From positions 1-49,459 of the forward strand of contig JANPLZ010000003.1 of assembly GCA_031422555.1 (NCBI GenBank): DNA of 49,459 bases. Reading direction: 5' to 3'. How positions within the stretch are numbered: position 1 is the first letter of the stretch; each line of letters starts with the position of its first letter. This DNA is from JANNAT01 sp031422555. GTDB taxonomy: Bacteria; Pseudomonadota; Alphaproteobacteria; Rhodobacterales; Rhodobacteraceae. Shown one piece after another: positions 1 to 9,358 of the stretch. The notes beneath the pieces are model-generated. The model worked only from the letters and a program-made list of their open reading frames with translations. It did no database searches and was not told where the DNA came from. Both the position numbers and the translations under genes were made by a program.

Positions 1-1359
1 AAAACCAACGCCAAGCTGGCGCTGGTTGATCTGGACACCCTGACGGAACTGGCGGTGATCACCCGGCCCAATACGGTTTTGCCCGGCCCGCCATACCCGC
101 ATTTTGACACAAATGGCCATTGGGATTTTATTCTGCAGGGCCTTGCCACATTTCACAAAAGCCACGGGATTGACGCGATTTCCATCACCACCCATGGGGC
201 GGCGGCGGCGTTTCTGGGGCAGGATGGGCAGCTTTGCGCACCGGTGCTGGACTATGAACACAGCTATTCCGCCGCGATTGTGGCCGCCTATGATGCCATC
301 CGCCCGGCCTTTGGCGAAACCGGCAGCCCGCGGCTGCCACAGGGACTGAACCTTGGCGCGCAGCTGCACTTTCAAATGGCGGCAGACCCCGGATTGCGCG
401 CCCGCACTGCGCATATTGTTACCTATCCGCAGTATTGGGCGCATCGGTTAACCGGCGTGATCGCCAGTGATGTCACCTCCATCGGCTGTCACACCGATTT
501 GTGGAACCCGCATCTTGGCGTGTTTTCATCCCTCGTGGATCGGCTGGGGCTGCGCGCGGTGCTGGCGCAGCCGCGGCACCCGAAAACCGTCTTGGGTCGG
601 GTCCTGCCAGACATCGTGGCGCAGACCGGGCTTGCGCCGGACACCCCGGTCGCCTGCGGTATCCACGATTCCAACGCGTCCCTGTTGCCGCATCTGATAT
701 CCTATCCGCTACCAGTTTCTGTAGTTTCTACAGGCACTTGGGTGGTTGTGATGACAGCAGGCGGCACACCCGTTGCGCTTGATCCGGCCCGCGACAGCCT
801 GATCAATGTCAATGCTTTTGGCCAACCCACGCCCTCGGCCCGGTTTATGGGCGGGCGGGAATATGAACGGATGCGCGGGCAAGGGGCGGGGCCAACCGCG
901 CCCGACGTGCATAAGATACTGACCGCCAACACCTTTTTATTGCCAGCGGTAGAGCCGTCGTCCGGCCCGTTTCAAAACGCGGCATACCGCTGGACCCCGA
1001 CCGAGCCGCCCCATGCAGACCCCAAACGCGAGGTCGCGCTGGCGTTTTATCTGGCCTTGATGACGGCGGAATGCCTGGCAATGACGGGCGCGAACGGCAC
1101 GGTGATTGTTGAGGGCCCGTTTGCGCGCAATCCGCTTTATCTGAAAATGCTGGCCGCCGCGACAGGACTGCCGGTTGTTGCGGCGGCATCACAAACCGGC
1201 ACCGCCATTGGCGCAGCTTTGCTGTTTGCGGACGAAAAAACCGCCCCCGCGCGGGACACCGGCGCGCCAGCGGTATCGCATGATCCGGAAATGGCGCGCT
1301 ATGCCAAGGATTGGCGCGCGGCAGTTGCGCGCCAGATCAATTCGGCAGCCATGCCTTAA
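1..1359 (+). CDS. FGGY-family carbohydrate kinase, 3' part (5' end outside window)
   Basis: The reading frame is open from base 1 through the stop at 1359 (452 codons), so the N-terminus lies outside the window. The first in-frame GTG at base 55 is unlikely to be the true start. The protein looks like a sugar kinase of the FGGY/actin-fold superfamily, which transfers phosphate from ATP to a ketose or polyol in the cytoplasm. Visible features are the ITTHGAAAAF stretch, the GIHDSNASLLPHL segment, the VVSTGTWVVV phosphate loop and the C-terminal IVEGPFARNPLYLKML and QTGTAIGAALL motifs. The overall pattern is closest to rhamnulokinase or fuculokinase-like members, but the substrate cannot be assigned. 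It converges on the CRTAC1-like gene, and the two coding regions overlap by 23 nt at their 3' ends. Confidence 0.85.
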   Translation, partial: KTNAKLALVDLDTLTELAVITRPNTVLPGPPYPHFDTNGHWDFILQGLATFHKSHGIDAISITTHGAAAAFLGQDGQLCAPVLDYEHSYSAAIVAAYDAIRPAFGETGSPRLPQGLNLGAQLHFQMAADPGLRARTAHIVTYPQYWAHRLTGVIASDVTSIGCHTDLWNPHLGVFSSLVDRLGLRAVLAQPRHPKTVLGRVLPDIVAQTGLAPDTPVACGIHDSNASLLPHLISYPLPVSVVSTGTWVVVMTAGGTPVALDPARDSLINVNAFGQPTPSARFMGGREYERMRGQGAGPTAPDVHKILTANTFLLPAVEPSSGPFQNAAYRWTPTEPPHADPKREVALAFYLALMTAECLAMTGANGTVIVEGPFARNPLYLKMLAAATGLPVVAAASQTGTAIGAALLFADEKTAPARDTGAPAVSHDPEMARYAKDWRAAVARQINSAAMP

Positions 1360-2950
1360 TCGGCTGATCGCGGGCGATGTCGTAAAACCCATCCGCTTGC
1401 ACCGGTTGCCACGCGCTGCTGGATTTATCCGGCCAGATCACCCGCACTTCGGCTGTCGTGGATTCGCCCAAACCAAAATGCACCGGGCCGCTTTGCCCAC
1501 TTGCATGGCCACCACCGGCAAAAATCTCATGCCGTATCAGGCTTTGACCCACCCGCACTTCAACCCACGCGCCGATGGCATCGCGGTTTACGCCGGGCTG
1601 GGTAACCCGAAAGCCCAGCCAATGCGCGGGCCTGTCCATCCCGGTATTGCGCCACAGTTGCGCCGGGCTGCCGCGGTTCACCACCACAAGATCAAGCAAC
1701 CCATCCAGATTGAAATCGGCCAGTGCCGCCCCCCGGCTGGTTTGCATTGACGCCACACCGGCCAGATCGCCGGCCTCTTCAAAGATGCCTTCAAGGTTCT
1801 GCAAAAGCAGGTTATTAGGGTCTTTCATCGCAAAATCCGGCATCGCCCAGACATTGCCCTTGGCCACAAACAGATCGGCCAACCCGTCATTGTTCACATC
1901 GTCAAACTGCGCATGCCACCCGGTTGACGGCTTCAATTCGCCCCCCGTATAGGGCCGGTGCGCCGTGACGCCCTTGGCAAAGGCGATGTCGGCAAAACCC
2001 GGTTTTACGGGCGCATCAGGCGTCACGGCGGCCAAAGATTGCAGTTTGTTGTCGGCCATGCTGGTCAGAAAATATTCAGGGTATCCGTCGGCGTTCAGAT
2101 CAGAGGTGCCGATGCCCATGCCCCAGATACGCAACCGCGCCCAGCCTTCCTTATCGGTATAAAGCACCGGTTCGGCCCCCGGTGCGATGTTCCACAGCTG
2201 CTCAGCCCCACCCTTGTAATATTCGCGGTCATTCGACACCCGCAACGACGGCGTGCCCGAATTATTCCAATCGGTAAACAGCATCGACAGCGCGCAGTGG
2301 CTGGGTTTCAACGGCAAGGCGGCGGCAAAACCTGTGCCATCGGCGTTGGGGCGGTGCAGCCAGTTGTCGGTGCAACTGCCCCAAGGGAAACTTTCCTCGG
2401 CCCGGTTGATGTAATTGCCCACAGCCAGTGTTGGCCATGCAGCCCCGGCTTCAAACGTGGCGGCAAAGGCGGTTGACCACGCATCGCCACCGTCAAATCC
2501 CCAATCGGCATTGGCCGCCGCAAACTGGCAATTGCCCAACCCGCGCATCACCAGATTTTCGCCCACCCGCAGCAACACCAGATCGGTGATCCCGTCGCTG
2601 TCAATGTCCAAAGGATAGGCACCGGCAACCTTGTCGATCTCCAGGCCACTGGTTTGATTTGCAAATTTCAACGCGCCGCCTGTCGGGCTTTGATTGACAT
2701 AGAACGTCGCAGGCGACGCCCCACCAGCCAGCAGCATGTCAGACCGCCCATCTGCGTTGCAATCAAAGGTCGCCACGCCGCCGCCCACAATAAACTCCCA
2801 TTCGCCGGTGTAGGTTGATGCAACCCCCGACGACGCAGTTTCCTCGACAAACTTGGGCACGGCCACCGTCGGCTGCGCGAAGGTCGCAGCAGGGACCAAG
2901 CCGCAGAATACGGCCGCAAGCAAAGGACGAAAGGCGGATCGGATCATCAT
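1337..2950 (-). CDS. Secreted FG-GAP repeat / ASPIC-UnbV protein (CRTAC1-like)
   Basis: A 537-residue protein with an N-terminal signal peptide (about residues 1-25, ending ATFAQ). Several FG-GAP/VCBS calcium-loop repeats follow, visible as DCNADGRSD, DIDSDGITD, DLNADGYPE, DVNNDGLAD and DFNLDGLLD. The C-terminal ASPIC/UnbV domain contains GAWVEVRVG, GGGHASGQSGPVHFGLG and VRVIWPDK. This architecture (CRTAC1 family) is predicted to form a beta-propeller outside the cytoplasm; its role is unknown. The ATG at 2950 was chosen because it overlaps the stop of the upstream haloperoxidase gene in an ATGATGA junction and is followed at once by the signal peptide. In-frame codons further upstream encode no plausible protein. 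The pairing suggests the two secreted proteins act together. Confidence 0.85.
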   Translation of the reverse strand: MMIRSAFRPLLAAVFCGLVPAATFAQPTVAVPKFVEETASSGVASTYTGEWEFIVGGGVATFDCNADGRSDMLLAGGASPATFYVNQSPTGGALKFANQTSGLEIDKVAGAYPLDIDSDGITDLVLLRVGENLVMRGLGNCQFAAANADWGFDGGDAWSTAFAATFEAGAAWPTLAVGNYINRAEESFPWGSCTDNWLHRPNADGTGFAAALPLKPSHCALSMLFTDWNNSGTPSLRVSNDREYYKGGAEQLWNIAPGAEPVLYTDKEGWARLRIWGMGIGTSDLNADGYPEYFLTSMADNKLQSLAAVTPDAPVKPGFADIAFAKGVTAHRPYTGGELKPSTGWHAQFDDVNNDGLADLFVAKGNVWAMPDFAMKDPNNLLLQNLEGIFEEAGDLAGVASMQTSRGAALADFNLDGLLDLVVVNRGSPAQLWRNTGMDRPAHWLGFRVTQPGVNRDAIGAWVEVRVGQSLIRHEIFAGGGHASGQSGPVHFGLGESTTAEVRVIWPDKSSSAWQPVQADGFYDIARDQPIKAWLPN

Positions 2951-4275
2951 TTCACCACTGTTTTCAAAGCAACAACATAGGCGCCAACGCAGCGCCCCTG
3001 ATCCAACCCCAGCGCAATCGCCGGACGGAAATGGATGCCGCCATAAAGCCGCGACAGCGCAGCCTCTTCGGCAGCCGCCCAAAAACTGGGATAGGGACGG
3101 GGGGCGATGCCATCATCGGCATGGGTGGCATCTTCGAAGGCAAAATCCGCTCCCCAGATCGAGGTCAGCACATCCGCCGCAGCGCCCGATTGGGTGCTGT
3201 GACCGCTGGGAAATTCCGGAAACGGCGGGGTGATCAGCAACGCATCCCATTTCGGGTCCATCACTTTGCGGATATAGCTGATTGGGCGCAGCGTATCGTA
3301 TTGATATTTGGTTTTCCAATTGGCGATAAACGCATCCGCCACAGAGATGCCCAAACGCGCCATCACATCCACACTGGTTTGCGTATCAGCGCCGTCGCGT
3401 TGCAGAATTTGCAGCGCGATCGAAATCCAATGGCCGGGCGGTGTGGGCGACAGCATGGGATCATCCGACCAGAACCGCGCGATTTTCTTCTGCTCATCCG
3501 TCAGGTTGGCTTTGACCTCAAACACTTCGACGGCTTGTTTGTAGTAATCCGAGGTTGGATCTTCACTATAGGCCACGGGTTCGGGCAGCTCACAAGCAGC
3601 CCCCGCTGGCATCGCAAAGGTGCGATTGTTGCCCCAGTTTGGCAGCAACGGCTTTTGCTGTTGGCGGATCAGGCTGGTGGGTTTCCAATGGCCGTCACCC
3701 TCGACCAGCGGATATTCAAACGGAAAGCCCATGTTTTCGATTACTGCCCCCCCGTCGGCCTTTGACCAGGCGATGATGTGCAAAGCAATCTGTTGACCGT
3801 AGGCCTGACTGCGGGCCGCAATGCCCGGATCAACCCCAGCCGCAACGCTGGCCAGTTGCGATTTGGCCATCGCCACCATCGCGCGTTGGCCGGTGGGGCC
3901 AGTATTGGCAAAGAAATCTTGCGCGGCCGTCGCCAATGCGGCGTCTAGAACCACGGCCTCGTCATAGATTTGCCCCGCATCGCGGGCCGCAAGCGGTTCC
4001 AGCCCGTTCAACTGCCCGGCCAGCGTTTGCATATCATCGCGGCCTGACGCGACGGCCTCGTATCCCGAGACGCCGATATAGGCAAAGGCGCGACTGGCCA
4101 CGGGAGGCGAATAGGTGGGGGTGTGGCGCACCAGTTCCAGCACCAGACGATACCAGTTTGTCAAAGACTGTTGCGCGCGTTGCTCGACAGGATCGGTTTG
4201 CGCAAATGCGCCGCCACCCAGACACAGCAAAAGCGTGGCCGCAATCGCGGCGCAAAGGTTTCGAAGGCTGGTCAT
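2947..4275 (-). CDS. Vanadium-dependent haloperoxidase / PAP2-like secreted protein
   Basis: A 442-residue protein with a signal peptide (about residues 1-25, ending GAFAQ) and the vanadate/phosphate pocket of the haloperoxidase-PAP2 superfamily. The pocket residues seen are K323 and R330-P (Kx6RP), P356-S-G-H359, and the S-R-L-Y-G-G-I-H415 motif. In the canonical SRx5Hx3D motif an Asp follows His by four positions; here that residue is Ala419. Family members oxidise halides with hydrogen peroxide or hydrolyse phosphate esters, and which applies here cannot be told. The ATG at 4275 has an AGGGA sequence about 12 nt upstream. It is translationally coupled to the downstream CRTAC1-like gene through an ATGA overlap, so both are probably exported and act on the same extracellular substrate. 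Confidence 0.82.
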   Translation of the reverse strand: MTSLRNLCAAIAATLLLCLGGGAFAQTDPVEQRAQQSLTNWYRLVLELVRHTPTYSPPVASRAFAYIGVSGYEAVASGRDDMQTLAGQLNGLEPLAARDAGQIYDEAVVLDAALATAAQDFFANTGPTGQRAMVAMAKSQLASVAAGVDPGIAARSQAYGQQIALHIIAWSKADGGAVIENMGFPFEYPLVEGDGHWKPTSLIRQQQKPLLPNWGNNRTFAMPAGAACELPEPVAYSEDPTSDYYKQAVEVFEVKANLTDEQKKIARFWSDDPMLSPTPPGHWISIALQILQRDGADTQTSVDVMARLGISVADAFIANWKTKYQYDTLRPISYIRKVMDPKWDALLITPPFPEFPSGHSTQSGAAADVLTSIWGADFAFEDATHADDGIAPRPYPSFWAAAEEAALSRLYGGIHFRPAIALGLDQGRCVGAYVVALKTVVK

Positions 4276-4302
4276 TGTAGCTTTTTCCCTGACGGTTTTT
4301 TG

Positions 4303-4330
4303 CGGCGGTGTATTTCAGGCCACACCGCCG
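4303..4330 (-). other. Stem-loop downstream of xylA
   Basis: A perfect 9-bp inverted repeat (CGGCGGTGT at 4303-4311, ACACCGCCG at 4322-4330) with a 10-nt loop, 12 nt past the xylA stop. On the minus strand the stem is followed by an A-run rather than a T-run, so it is not a standard intrinsic terminator. It may protect the 3' end of the xyl mRNA or act with Rho. Confidence 0.5.
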
Positions 4331-4342
4331 ATACCCTTGATC

Positions 4343-5644
4343 TTACACGTAATAATTCCACAGATTTTCCAGCCTTTCCTGACGGCCAGACCGGGGCTGC
4401 GGATTGATTTTGCTCGATTCCACCGCCGCCGCGACCACTTCCAAAGGTTGCGTCAGCATCGCCTTGGCACCGTCACGATCCCACCCGGCATAGCGGGCGT
4501 TTCGGGCGGCTTCCATGATGCCGTCCTCAAAAAGATAGGCTGCCGCTTTCAGCGCCCGCGCGCAGGTATCCATACCGCCAACATGCGCCAAGATCAGATC
4601 TTCCGGATCAAGCGATTGCCGCCGCACTTTGGCATCAAAGTTGACGCCGCCGGTGGTAAAGCCCCCCGCCCGCAGGATTTCATAAAACGCCACAGCCTTT
4701 TCGGCGTGATTGTTCGGGAATTGATCGGTGTCCCAGCCAGATTGGTAATCATTGCGGTTCATGTCGATCGAGCCGAAGATCCCCAAAGACGCCGCAGTCG
4801 CGATCTCATGTTCAAACGAATGCCCGGCCAGAATGGCATGACCCTGTTCGATGTTGACCTGCACTTCTTTTTCCAGCCCGAAATCCTTCAAGAACCCGTA
4901 AACCGTCGCCACATCATAGTCATACTGATGCTTGCTGGGTTCTTGCGGTTTCGGCTCTATCAGGATTGCTCCTTTGAAACCGATCTTGTGTTTGTATTCG
5001 ACAACCGATTGCAGGAACCGTCCGGCATGGGCGCGTTCACGCTTAAGATCTGTGTTTAACAGCGTCTCGTAACCTTCACGCCCGCCCCACAAAACATAGT
5101 TTTGCCCTCCCAGCTTCATCGTGGCATCCATGCAGGATTTCACCGTGGCGGCAGCATAGGCGTAAACTTCGGGATCGGGGTTGGTGGCAGCGCCCGACAT
5201 CCAGCGCCGATGGCTGAACAAATTCGCGGTGCCCCACAGCAGTTGGGTTTTGTGGTTGGTTTGTTTGACACCCAGATAGTCGACGATTTCTTCCAGATTG
5301 CGCCGGCTTTCGGCAAAGGTGGCCCCTTCAGGCCGCGCATCGGCGTCGTGGAAACAATAAAACGGTGCGCCAAGAATATCGAACATCTCAAACGCCACAT
5401 CTGCCTTTAGACGCGCCATATCCATGGTTTCGCCAAACCACGGGCGTTGAAACGTCTGCCCGCCGAACGGATCGCCGCCCGGCCAGGCGAAGGAATGCCA
5501 ATAGGCTACGGCAAAGCGCAGATGGTCTTCCATCCGCTTGCCCAAAATCACCTCATCGGCATCGTAATGGCGAAAAGCGAATTCATTGGCGGTGTCGGTG
5601 CCTTCAAATTTTATGGGCGCGATGGACTTGAAAAAATCGGTCAT
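4343..5644 (-). CDS. xylA: Xylose isomerase
   Basis: A 433-residue cytoplasmic xylose isomerase, which converts D-xylose to D-xylulose with two divalent metals in a TIM barrel. The family pattern is clear: AYWHSFAWPGGDPFGG near residues 48-62, the catalytic FHDAD (H99, D102), LWGGREGYE (about 185-193), and the metal-binding EPKPQEPSKHQYDYD (E230, K232). The length matches class II enzymes (about 440). The ATG at 5644 has AAGGA about 8 nt upstream and lies 9 nt after the xylB stop, so it is the last gene of the xylFHGBA unit. It supplies the substrate of XylB. Confidence 0.97.
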   Translation of the reverse strand: MTDFFKSIAPIKFEGTDTANEFAFRHYDADEVILGKRMEDHLRFAVAYWHSFAWPGGDPFGGQTFQRPWFGETMDMARLKADVAFEMFDILGAPFYCFHDADARPEGATFAESRRNLEEIVDYLGVKQTNHKTQLLWGTANLFSHRRWMSGAATNPDPEVYAYAAATVKSCMDATMKLGGQNYVLWGGREGYETLLNTDLKRERAHAGRFLQSVVEYKHKIGFKGAILIEPKPQEPSKHQYDYDVATVYGFLKDFGLEKEVQVNIEQGHAILAGHSFEHEIATAASLGIFGSIDMNRNDYQSGWDTDQFPNNHAEKAVAFYEILRAGGFTTGGVNFDAKVRRQSLDPEDLILAHVGGMDTCARALKAAAYLFEDGIMEAARNARYAGWDRDGAKAMLTQPLEVVAAAVESSKINPQPRSGRQERLENLWNYYV

Positions 5645-5653
5645 GTTCTGTCC

Positions 5654-7096
5654 TTACAGGTTCAGGTTTTGAATGGCCGTTTGCGCCGCACGAAAGCGCG
5701 CATGTCCGGCGTCGAAGGCAGCTGAAAGGGCGGTTACAGGATTAATTTCACGCGCAATCGGCGGCAGGGTGGCAATTTCGGCACCCGCCCCAGTGGCCGC
5801 CATCATACCCAGCCGGGCCGCACCAAACGCGCCGCCAAAATCACCCGCTGCAGGCACCAAGACCGGAATATTCAACGCCGTTGCTATGGCTTGCAGCCAA
5901 TAGTCGGATTTTGATCCGCCGCCGACGGCGATAAGACGCTTGATTTGGGTGCCCGTTGCCGCCAGCGCATCGCGGCTATCGCGGATGGCAAAAGTCACAC
6001 CTTCCAGCACGGCGCGGGTGCCCGCGGCGCGGTCGGTGGCATGTTCCACCCCCAGCAACGCAGCGCGAATATGGGCGTCGTTCAACGGAGTGCGCTCTCC
6101 GCCCAGATAGGGCAGGAACACCCCCTTGCCGGGCGCTTGCAAAGCCCCCAAACTGCCCGTCAACGCGGCCGCCGGTTGACCCACCAGCCCCGCATACCAG
6201 TTCAGCGCATCGGAGGCGGCCAATATCACCCCCATCTGATGCCAGGTATCGGGCAGGGCATGACAAAACGTATGCACTGCGGTGGCCGGATCGGGTTGAT
6301 AGCCATCGTTGGCGGCAAACAGCACGCCAGATGTGCCCAAGGACACAAAGGCCTCGCCTGCGCGGACCACTCCTACCCCAACGCCTGCGGCTGCGTTATC
6401 ACCGCCGCCACCTGCAACGACAACCGATTTGGAAAATCCCCACCGCCCCGCCAAGGCAGCGCGCAAAGTTCCAGACACCGCTGACCCTTCGATCAGCCGG
6501 GGCATCTGGGCGCGGGTCAATCCGGTGGCGGCCAGCAGATCATCAGACCAGTCGCGCGCGCCGGTATCCAGCCACGACGTGCCCGCTGCATCCGACATCT
6601 CGGCCACATAGTCCCCGGTCAGCCACAGGCGCAGATAATCCTTGGGCAGCAAAACCTTTGCCACCCGGTCCCAGATCTTGGGTTCATGGCTGCGCGCCCA
6701 CATCAGTTTTGGCGCGGTAAAGCCGGGAAAAACGATATTGCCGCTGATCCGGCGAAACATCGGATCGTCGTCCAATTCGGCAGCCTCTTCGGCGCTGCGG
6801 GTGTCATTCCACAAAATGCAGGGACGCAGCACCTGATCCGACGCATCCAGCAGCGTCGCCCCATGCATATGCCCGGACAAGCCAATGCCGCGCACATCCG
6901 ACAGATCATGCGCCTGCGCCAGCGCGTCCAGAACCGATTCCGCCGCGGCAATCCAGTCGGCGGGCAGTTGTTCTGACCAGCCATCCTGCGGGCGTTGCAC
7001 GGTCAGGGGGGCAGCAGCCTCGGCCAACACGGCCTGATCCTCGTCGATCAAAATGCCTTTAAGGCCCGATGTTCCAAGATCAAGCCCAATGAACAT
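5654..7096 (-). CDS. xylB: Xylulokinase
   Basis: A 480-residue FGGY-family kinase that phosphorylates D-xylulose to xylulose 5-phosphate for the pentose phosphate pathway. The N-terminal nucleotide loop GLDLGTSGLKG, the substrate-region motifs GLSGHMHGATLLD and CILWNDTRS, and the C-terminal IAVGGGSKSDYWLQ and GGAFGAARLG are typical of XylB. The ATG at 7096 was chosen because it begins exactly at the conserved FIGLDLGTS strand, has AAGGC upstream, and shares one base with the xylG stop (TGATG). The frame stays open further upstream, but that part is antisense-like sequence over xylG. The operon neighbours xylA and xylFHG fix the substrate. Confidence 0.95.
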   Translation of the reverse strand: MFIGLDLGTSGLKGILIDEDQAVLAEAAAPLTVQRPQDGWSEQLPADWIAAAESVLDALAQAHDLSDVRGIGLSGHMHGATLLDASDQVLRPCILWNDTRSAEEAAELDDDPMFRRISGNIVFPGFTAPKLMWARSHEPKIWDRVAKVLLPKDYLRLWLTGDYVAEMSDAAGTSWLDTGARDWSDDLLAATGLTRAQMPRLIEGSAVSGTLRAALAGRWGFSKSVVVAGGGGDNAAAGVGVGVVRAGEAFVSLGTSGVLFAANDGYQPDPATAVHTFCHALPDTWHQMGVILAASDALNWYAGLVGQPAAALTGSLGALQAPGKGVFLPYLGGERTPLNDAHIRAALLGVEHATDRAAGTRAVLEGVTFAIRDSRDALAATGTQIKRLIAVGGGSKSDYWLQAIATALNIPVLVPAAGDFGGAFGAARLGMMAATGAGAEIATLPPIAREINPVTALSAAFDAGHARFRAAQTAIQNLNL

Positions 7097-7854
7097 CACG
7101 CTGCCTTGGCAGGTTGCTTGCCCATGATGATCATGCCCAGAATATCTTCGTCGGTCACCGCGTTCACATCCACCGTGCCAACCAACTGGCCGTTTTTCAT
7201 CACCGACGCGCGGTCGCACAGCTTCATCACGTTGTGAATGTCATGCTCGATCAGGAAAATGCCCAAGCCTTGGGCCTTCAGTTCCTGAATAAGTTCCGAC
7301 ACCATCTGGGTTTCTTGCGGCCCAAGGGCGGCGGTGGGTTCGTCCATGATCAGTATTTTAGCATTGAAATACACCGCGCGGGCGATGGCAACCGACTGGC
7401 GTTGACCGCCGGAAAGTGCAGAAACCGGGACGTTGAATTTGCGGAAGTTGGGGTTCAGCCGCTTCAGGATTTTGCGGGTCTCGGCCTCCATCTTGCTATC
7501 GTTGACAAACCCGAGGGGCGAGATCAATTCGCGCCCCAAAAACAGGTTTGACGCCGCATCAAGATTATCGGCCAAGGCCAGCGTCTGATAGATTGTCTCG
7601 ATGTTTTGCGCACGCGCATCGCGGGGGTTGTTGATCTCTACCTCTTGGCCATTGATCAAAATCTGGCCGCTGTCGGCTTTGTAGGCGCCGGACAAACACT
7701 TGATCAGCGTCGATTTTCCCGCGCCGTTGTGGCCCAAAAGACCAACAACTTCGCCGGGATAAAGATCAACCGTGACGTGATCGACGGCCTTGATGCCGCC
7801 GAAAGATATAGAGATGTCGCGCATCTCTACCAATGGGGTTCCTCTGGTGGTCAT
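7096..7854 (-). CDS. xylG: Xylose ABC transporter ATP-binding protein (single-domain)
   Basis: A 252-residue ABC ATPase that drives xylose import with XylH and XylF. Walker A is GHNGAGKS (about residues 41-48), the signature is LSGGQRQS, and Walker B is ILIMDEPTAALG, followed by the switch His in FLIEHD. Enteric XylG carries two fused ATPase domains (about 500 residues). This protein has only one and would work as a homodimer, a form also seen in alphaproteobacterial sugar importers. The ATG at 7854 has AGGGG about 6 nt upstream and follows the xylH stop by 10 nt. It is coupled to xylB by a one-base overlap. Confidence 0.93.
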   Translation of the reverse strand: MTTRGTPLVEMRDISISFGGIKAVDHVTVDLYPGEVVGLLGHNGAGKSTLIKCLSGAYKADSGQILINGQEVEINNPRDARAQNIETIYQTLALADNLDAASNLFLGRELISPLGFVNDSKMEAETRKILKRLNPNFRKFNVPVSALSGGQRQSVAIARAVYFNAKILIMDEPTAALGPQETQMVSELIQELKAQGLGIFLIEHDIHNVMKLCDRASVMKNGQLVGTVDVNAVTDEDILGMIIMGKQPAKAA

Positions 7855-7864
7855 GGCGTGCCCC

Positions 7865-9193
7865 TTATTTCACTTTTTTGCGGTAAAGATTGTCAAGATA
7901 CACTGCCAGCACCAAAACCATGCCAACAACGATCCGCTGCACCGCGCTGTCAAAGCCGATCAGCACCATGCCCGACTGCAGGCTTTGCATCACCAGCGCG
8001 CCAAGAATGGCACCGTAAATGGTGCCCAAACCGCCCGCCAGCGACGTGCCGCCGATCACTGCGGCTGCGATCACATACAGCTCGTCCAAAGTGCCAAGCG
8101 CGTTGGTGGCCGAATTCAACCGTGCCGAGGCGATCACGCCCGCAAGGCCCGACAACATGCCCATCAGCGCAAAGATTTTCAGCGTCATCCAGCGGGTGTT
8201 GATGCCCGCCAGCGCCGCCGCTTCGGGGTTGCCGCCGATGGCAAACACATAGCGGCCAAACCGGGTGCGGGTCATCAGGATGGTCATCAAGATACCCACG
8301 GCCAGCAAGATCAGCACCGGAATGGCAAAGCCGTGGCTGATGAACGTGCCTTCGGGCAGGGTTTGCCCGGTGGCCTTGGCATAGTCGGCGATGATGCCTT
8401 TGGGCCACGGATAGGCGTTGACCAACAAAACCGCCCCGATGATGGCACCGCAGCCGACCACCGCCAGAAACCCTTCGGCCCACATTGGCCGCAGCGGGAA
8501 ATCATGGGTGCGGCGTTGTGCGCGGCCCGATTGCAACAGCCACAACACCCCCGCGCAGGCGATCAGCCCGACAATCCAGCTGCCGATCGACCCGACAGCA
8601 CCGTAAGGCCCGCCGCCCAGCAACGCGAAGGTCGGGTCCACCGGCGAGATGGTCTTGCCGCCTGCCGAAATAAACGCCATGCCACGCCAGACCATCAAGC
8701 CACCAAGGGTGACGATGAATGACGGGATGCCGCGATAGGCTATCAACCAGCCATGAAACGACCCGATCAGCGCGCCCAACACCAGACCGACAATAGCGGT
8801 GATGATCCAGATCGACCAATGCCCAAGACCCAGATAACCGGGCAGCATTTCAACCTGCAAAATCCCCATCGCCATGCCGGTCACCCCGATGATCGACCCG
8901 ACGGACAGATCAATATTGCGGGTGACAATCACCAACACCATGCCCGTGGCCATGATCCCGATGGACGAGGTCTGCACCGACAGGTTCCACAGGTTGCGCG
9001 GCGTCAAGAACGCACCAGCGCCGTTGAAAATCGCTCCATACAGGTGAAATCCACCCCAGATCAGCAGCAACGCGCCGATCATGCCCAACAGGCGGGTGTC
9101 AATTTCAGTGGCGCGCAGGAACCGCGCAACGGGGCCGATCTGGGCGTCCGTGCTGGGATGCACCGGGGATTGCGAAGGGGTTGCTGCGGTCAT
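7865..9193 (-). CDS. xylH: Xylose ABC transporter permease
   Basis: A 442-residue polytopic inner-membrane permease of the sugar ABC family (RbsC/XylH type). It has about ten hydrophobic segments and the conserved DLSVGSIIGVTGM stretch. The second half contains GGNPEAAALAGINTRWMTLKIFALMG (here in shortened form) and the GGTSLAGGLGTIYGAILGAL motif, the EAA-like loop region of this family. The ATG at 9193 (MTAATPSQ) was chosen because the in-frame sequence upstream runs back into the xylF-xylH intergenic hairpin. A longer start cannot be excluded, since no strong ribosome-binding site is visible. It lies between xylF and xylG in the transport operon. Confidence 0.92.
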   Translation of the reverse strand: MTAATPSQSPVHPSTDAQIGPVARFLRATEIDTRLLGMIGALLLIWGGFHLYGAIFNGAGAFLTPRNLWNLSVQTSSIGIMATGMVLVIVTRNIDLSVGSIIGVTGMAMGILQVEMLPGYLGLGHWSIWIITAIVGLVLGALIGSFHGWLIAYRGIPSFIVTLGGLMVWRGMAFISAGGKTISPVDPTFALLGGGPYGAVGSIGSWIVGLIACAGVLWLLQSGRAQRRTHDFPLRPMWAEGFLAVVGCGAIIGAVLLVNAYPWPKGIIADYAKATGQTLPEGTFISHGFAIPVLILLAVGILMTILMTRTRFGRYVFAIGGNPEAAALAGINTRWMTLKIFALMGMLSGLAGVIASARLNSATNALGTLDELYVIAAAVIGGTSLAGGLGTIYGAILGALVMQSLQSGMVLIGFDSAVQRIVVGMVLVLAVYLDNLYRKKVK

Positions 9194-9311
9194 GTCCACG
9201 TCCAGCTTTGCTTTGAGGAATGACGGCGGATCTCTGACTTGGTTTGCCAAGTCGTTCCGCCAAATGGGGTCAGCCGAACCATAAAGGCTTGGCACTGTAG
9301 CGATAGAAAAC

Positions 9312-9343
9312 CCTCCGGCGCGCGGCAAAGCCTGCGCCGGAGG
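9312..9343 (-). terminator. Intercistronic hairpin terminator/attenuator between xylF and xylH
   Basis: A perfect 10-bp GC-rich stem (CCTCCGGCGC at 9312-9321, GCGCCGGAGG at 9334-9343) with a 12-nt loop. On the minus strand the stem is followed one base later by TTTTCT, the form of an intrinsic terminator. It lies 15 nt past the xylF stop and before xylH. Such a hairpin would end many transcripts after xylF or protect their 3' ends, giving more binding protein than membrane parts, as is known for other sugar ABC operons. Confidence 0.75.
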
Positions 9344-9358
9344 AGATCAGTCAGACCA

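Noticed and set aside
4303..4330. Intrinsic terminator after xylA
   Set aside because: The stem is perfect, but on the transcribed strand it is followed by A residues, not T residues; kept only as a stem-loop.
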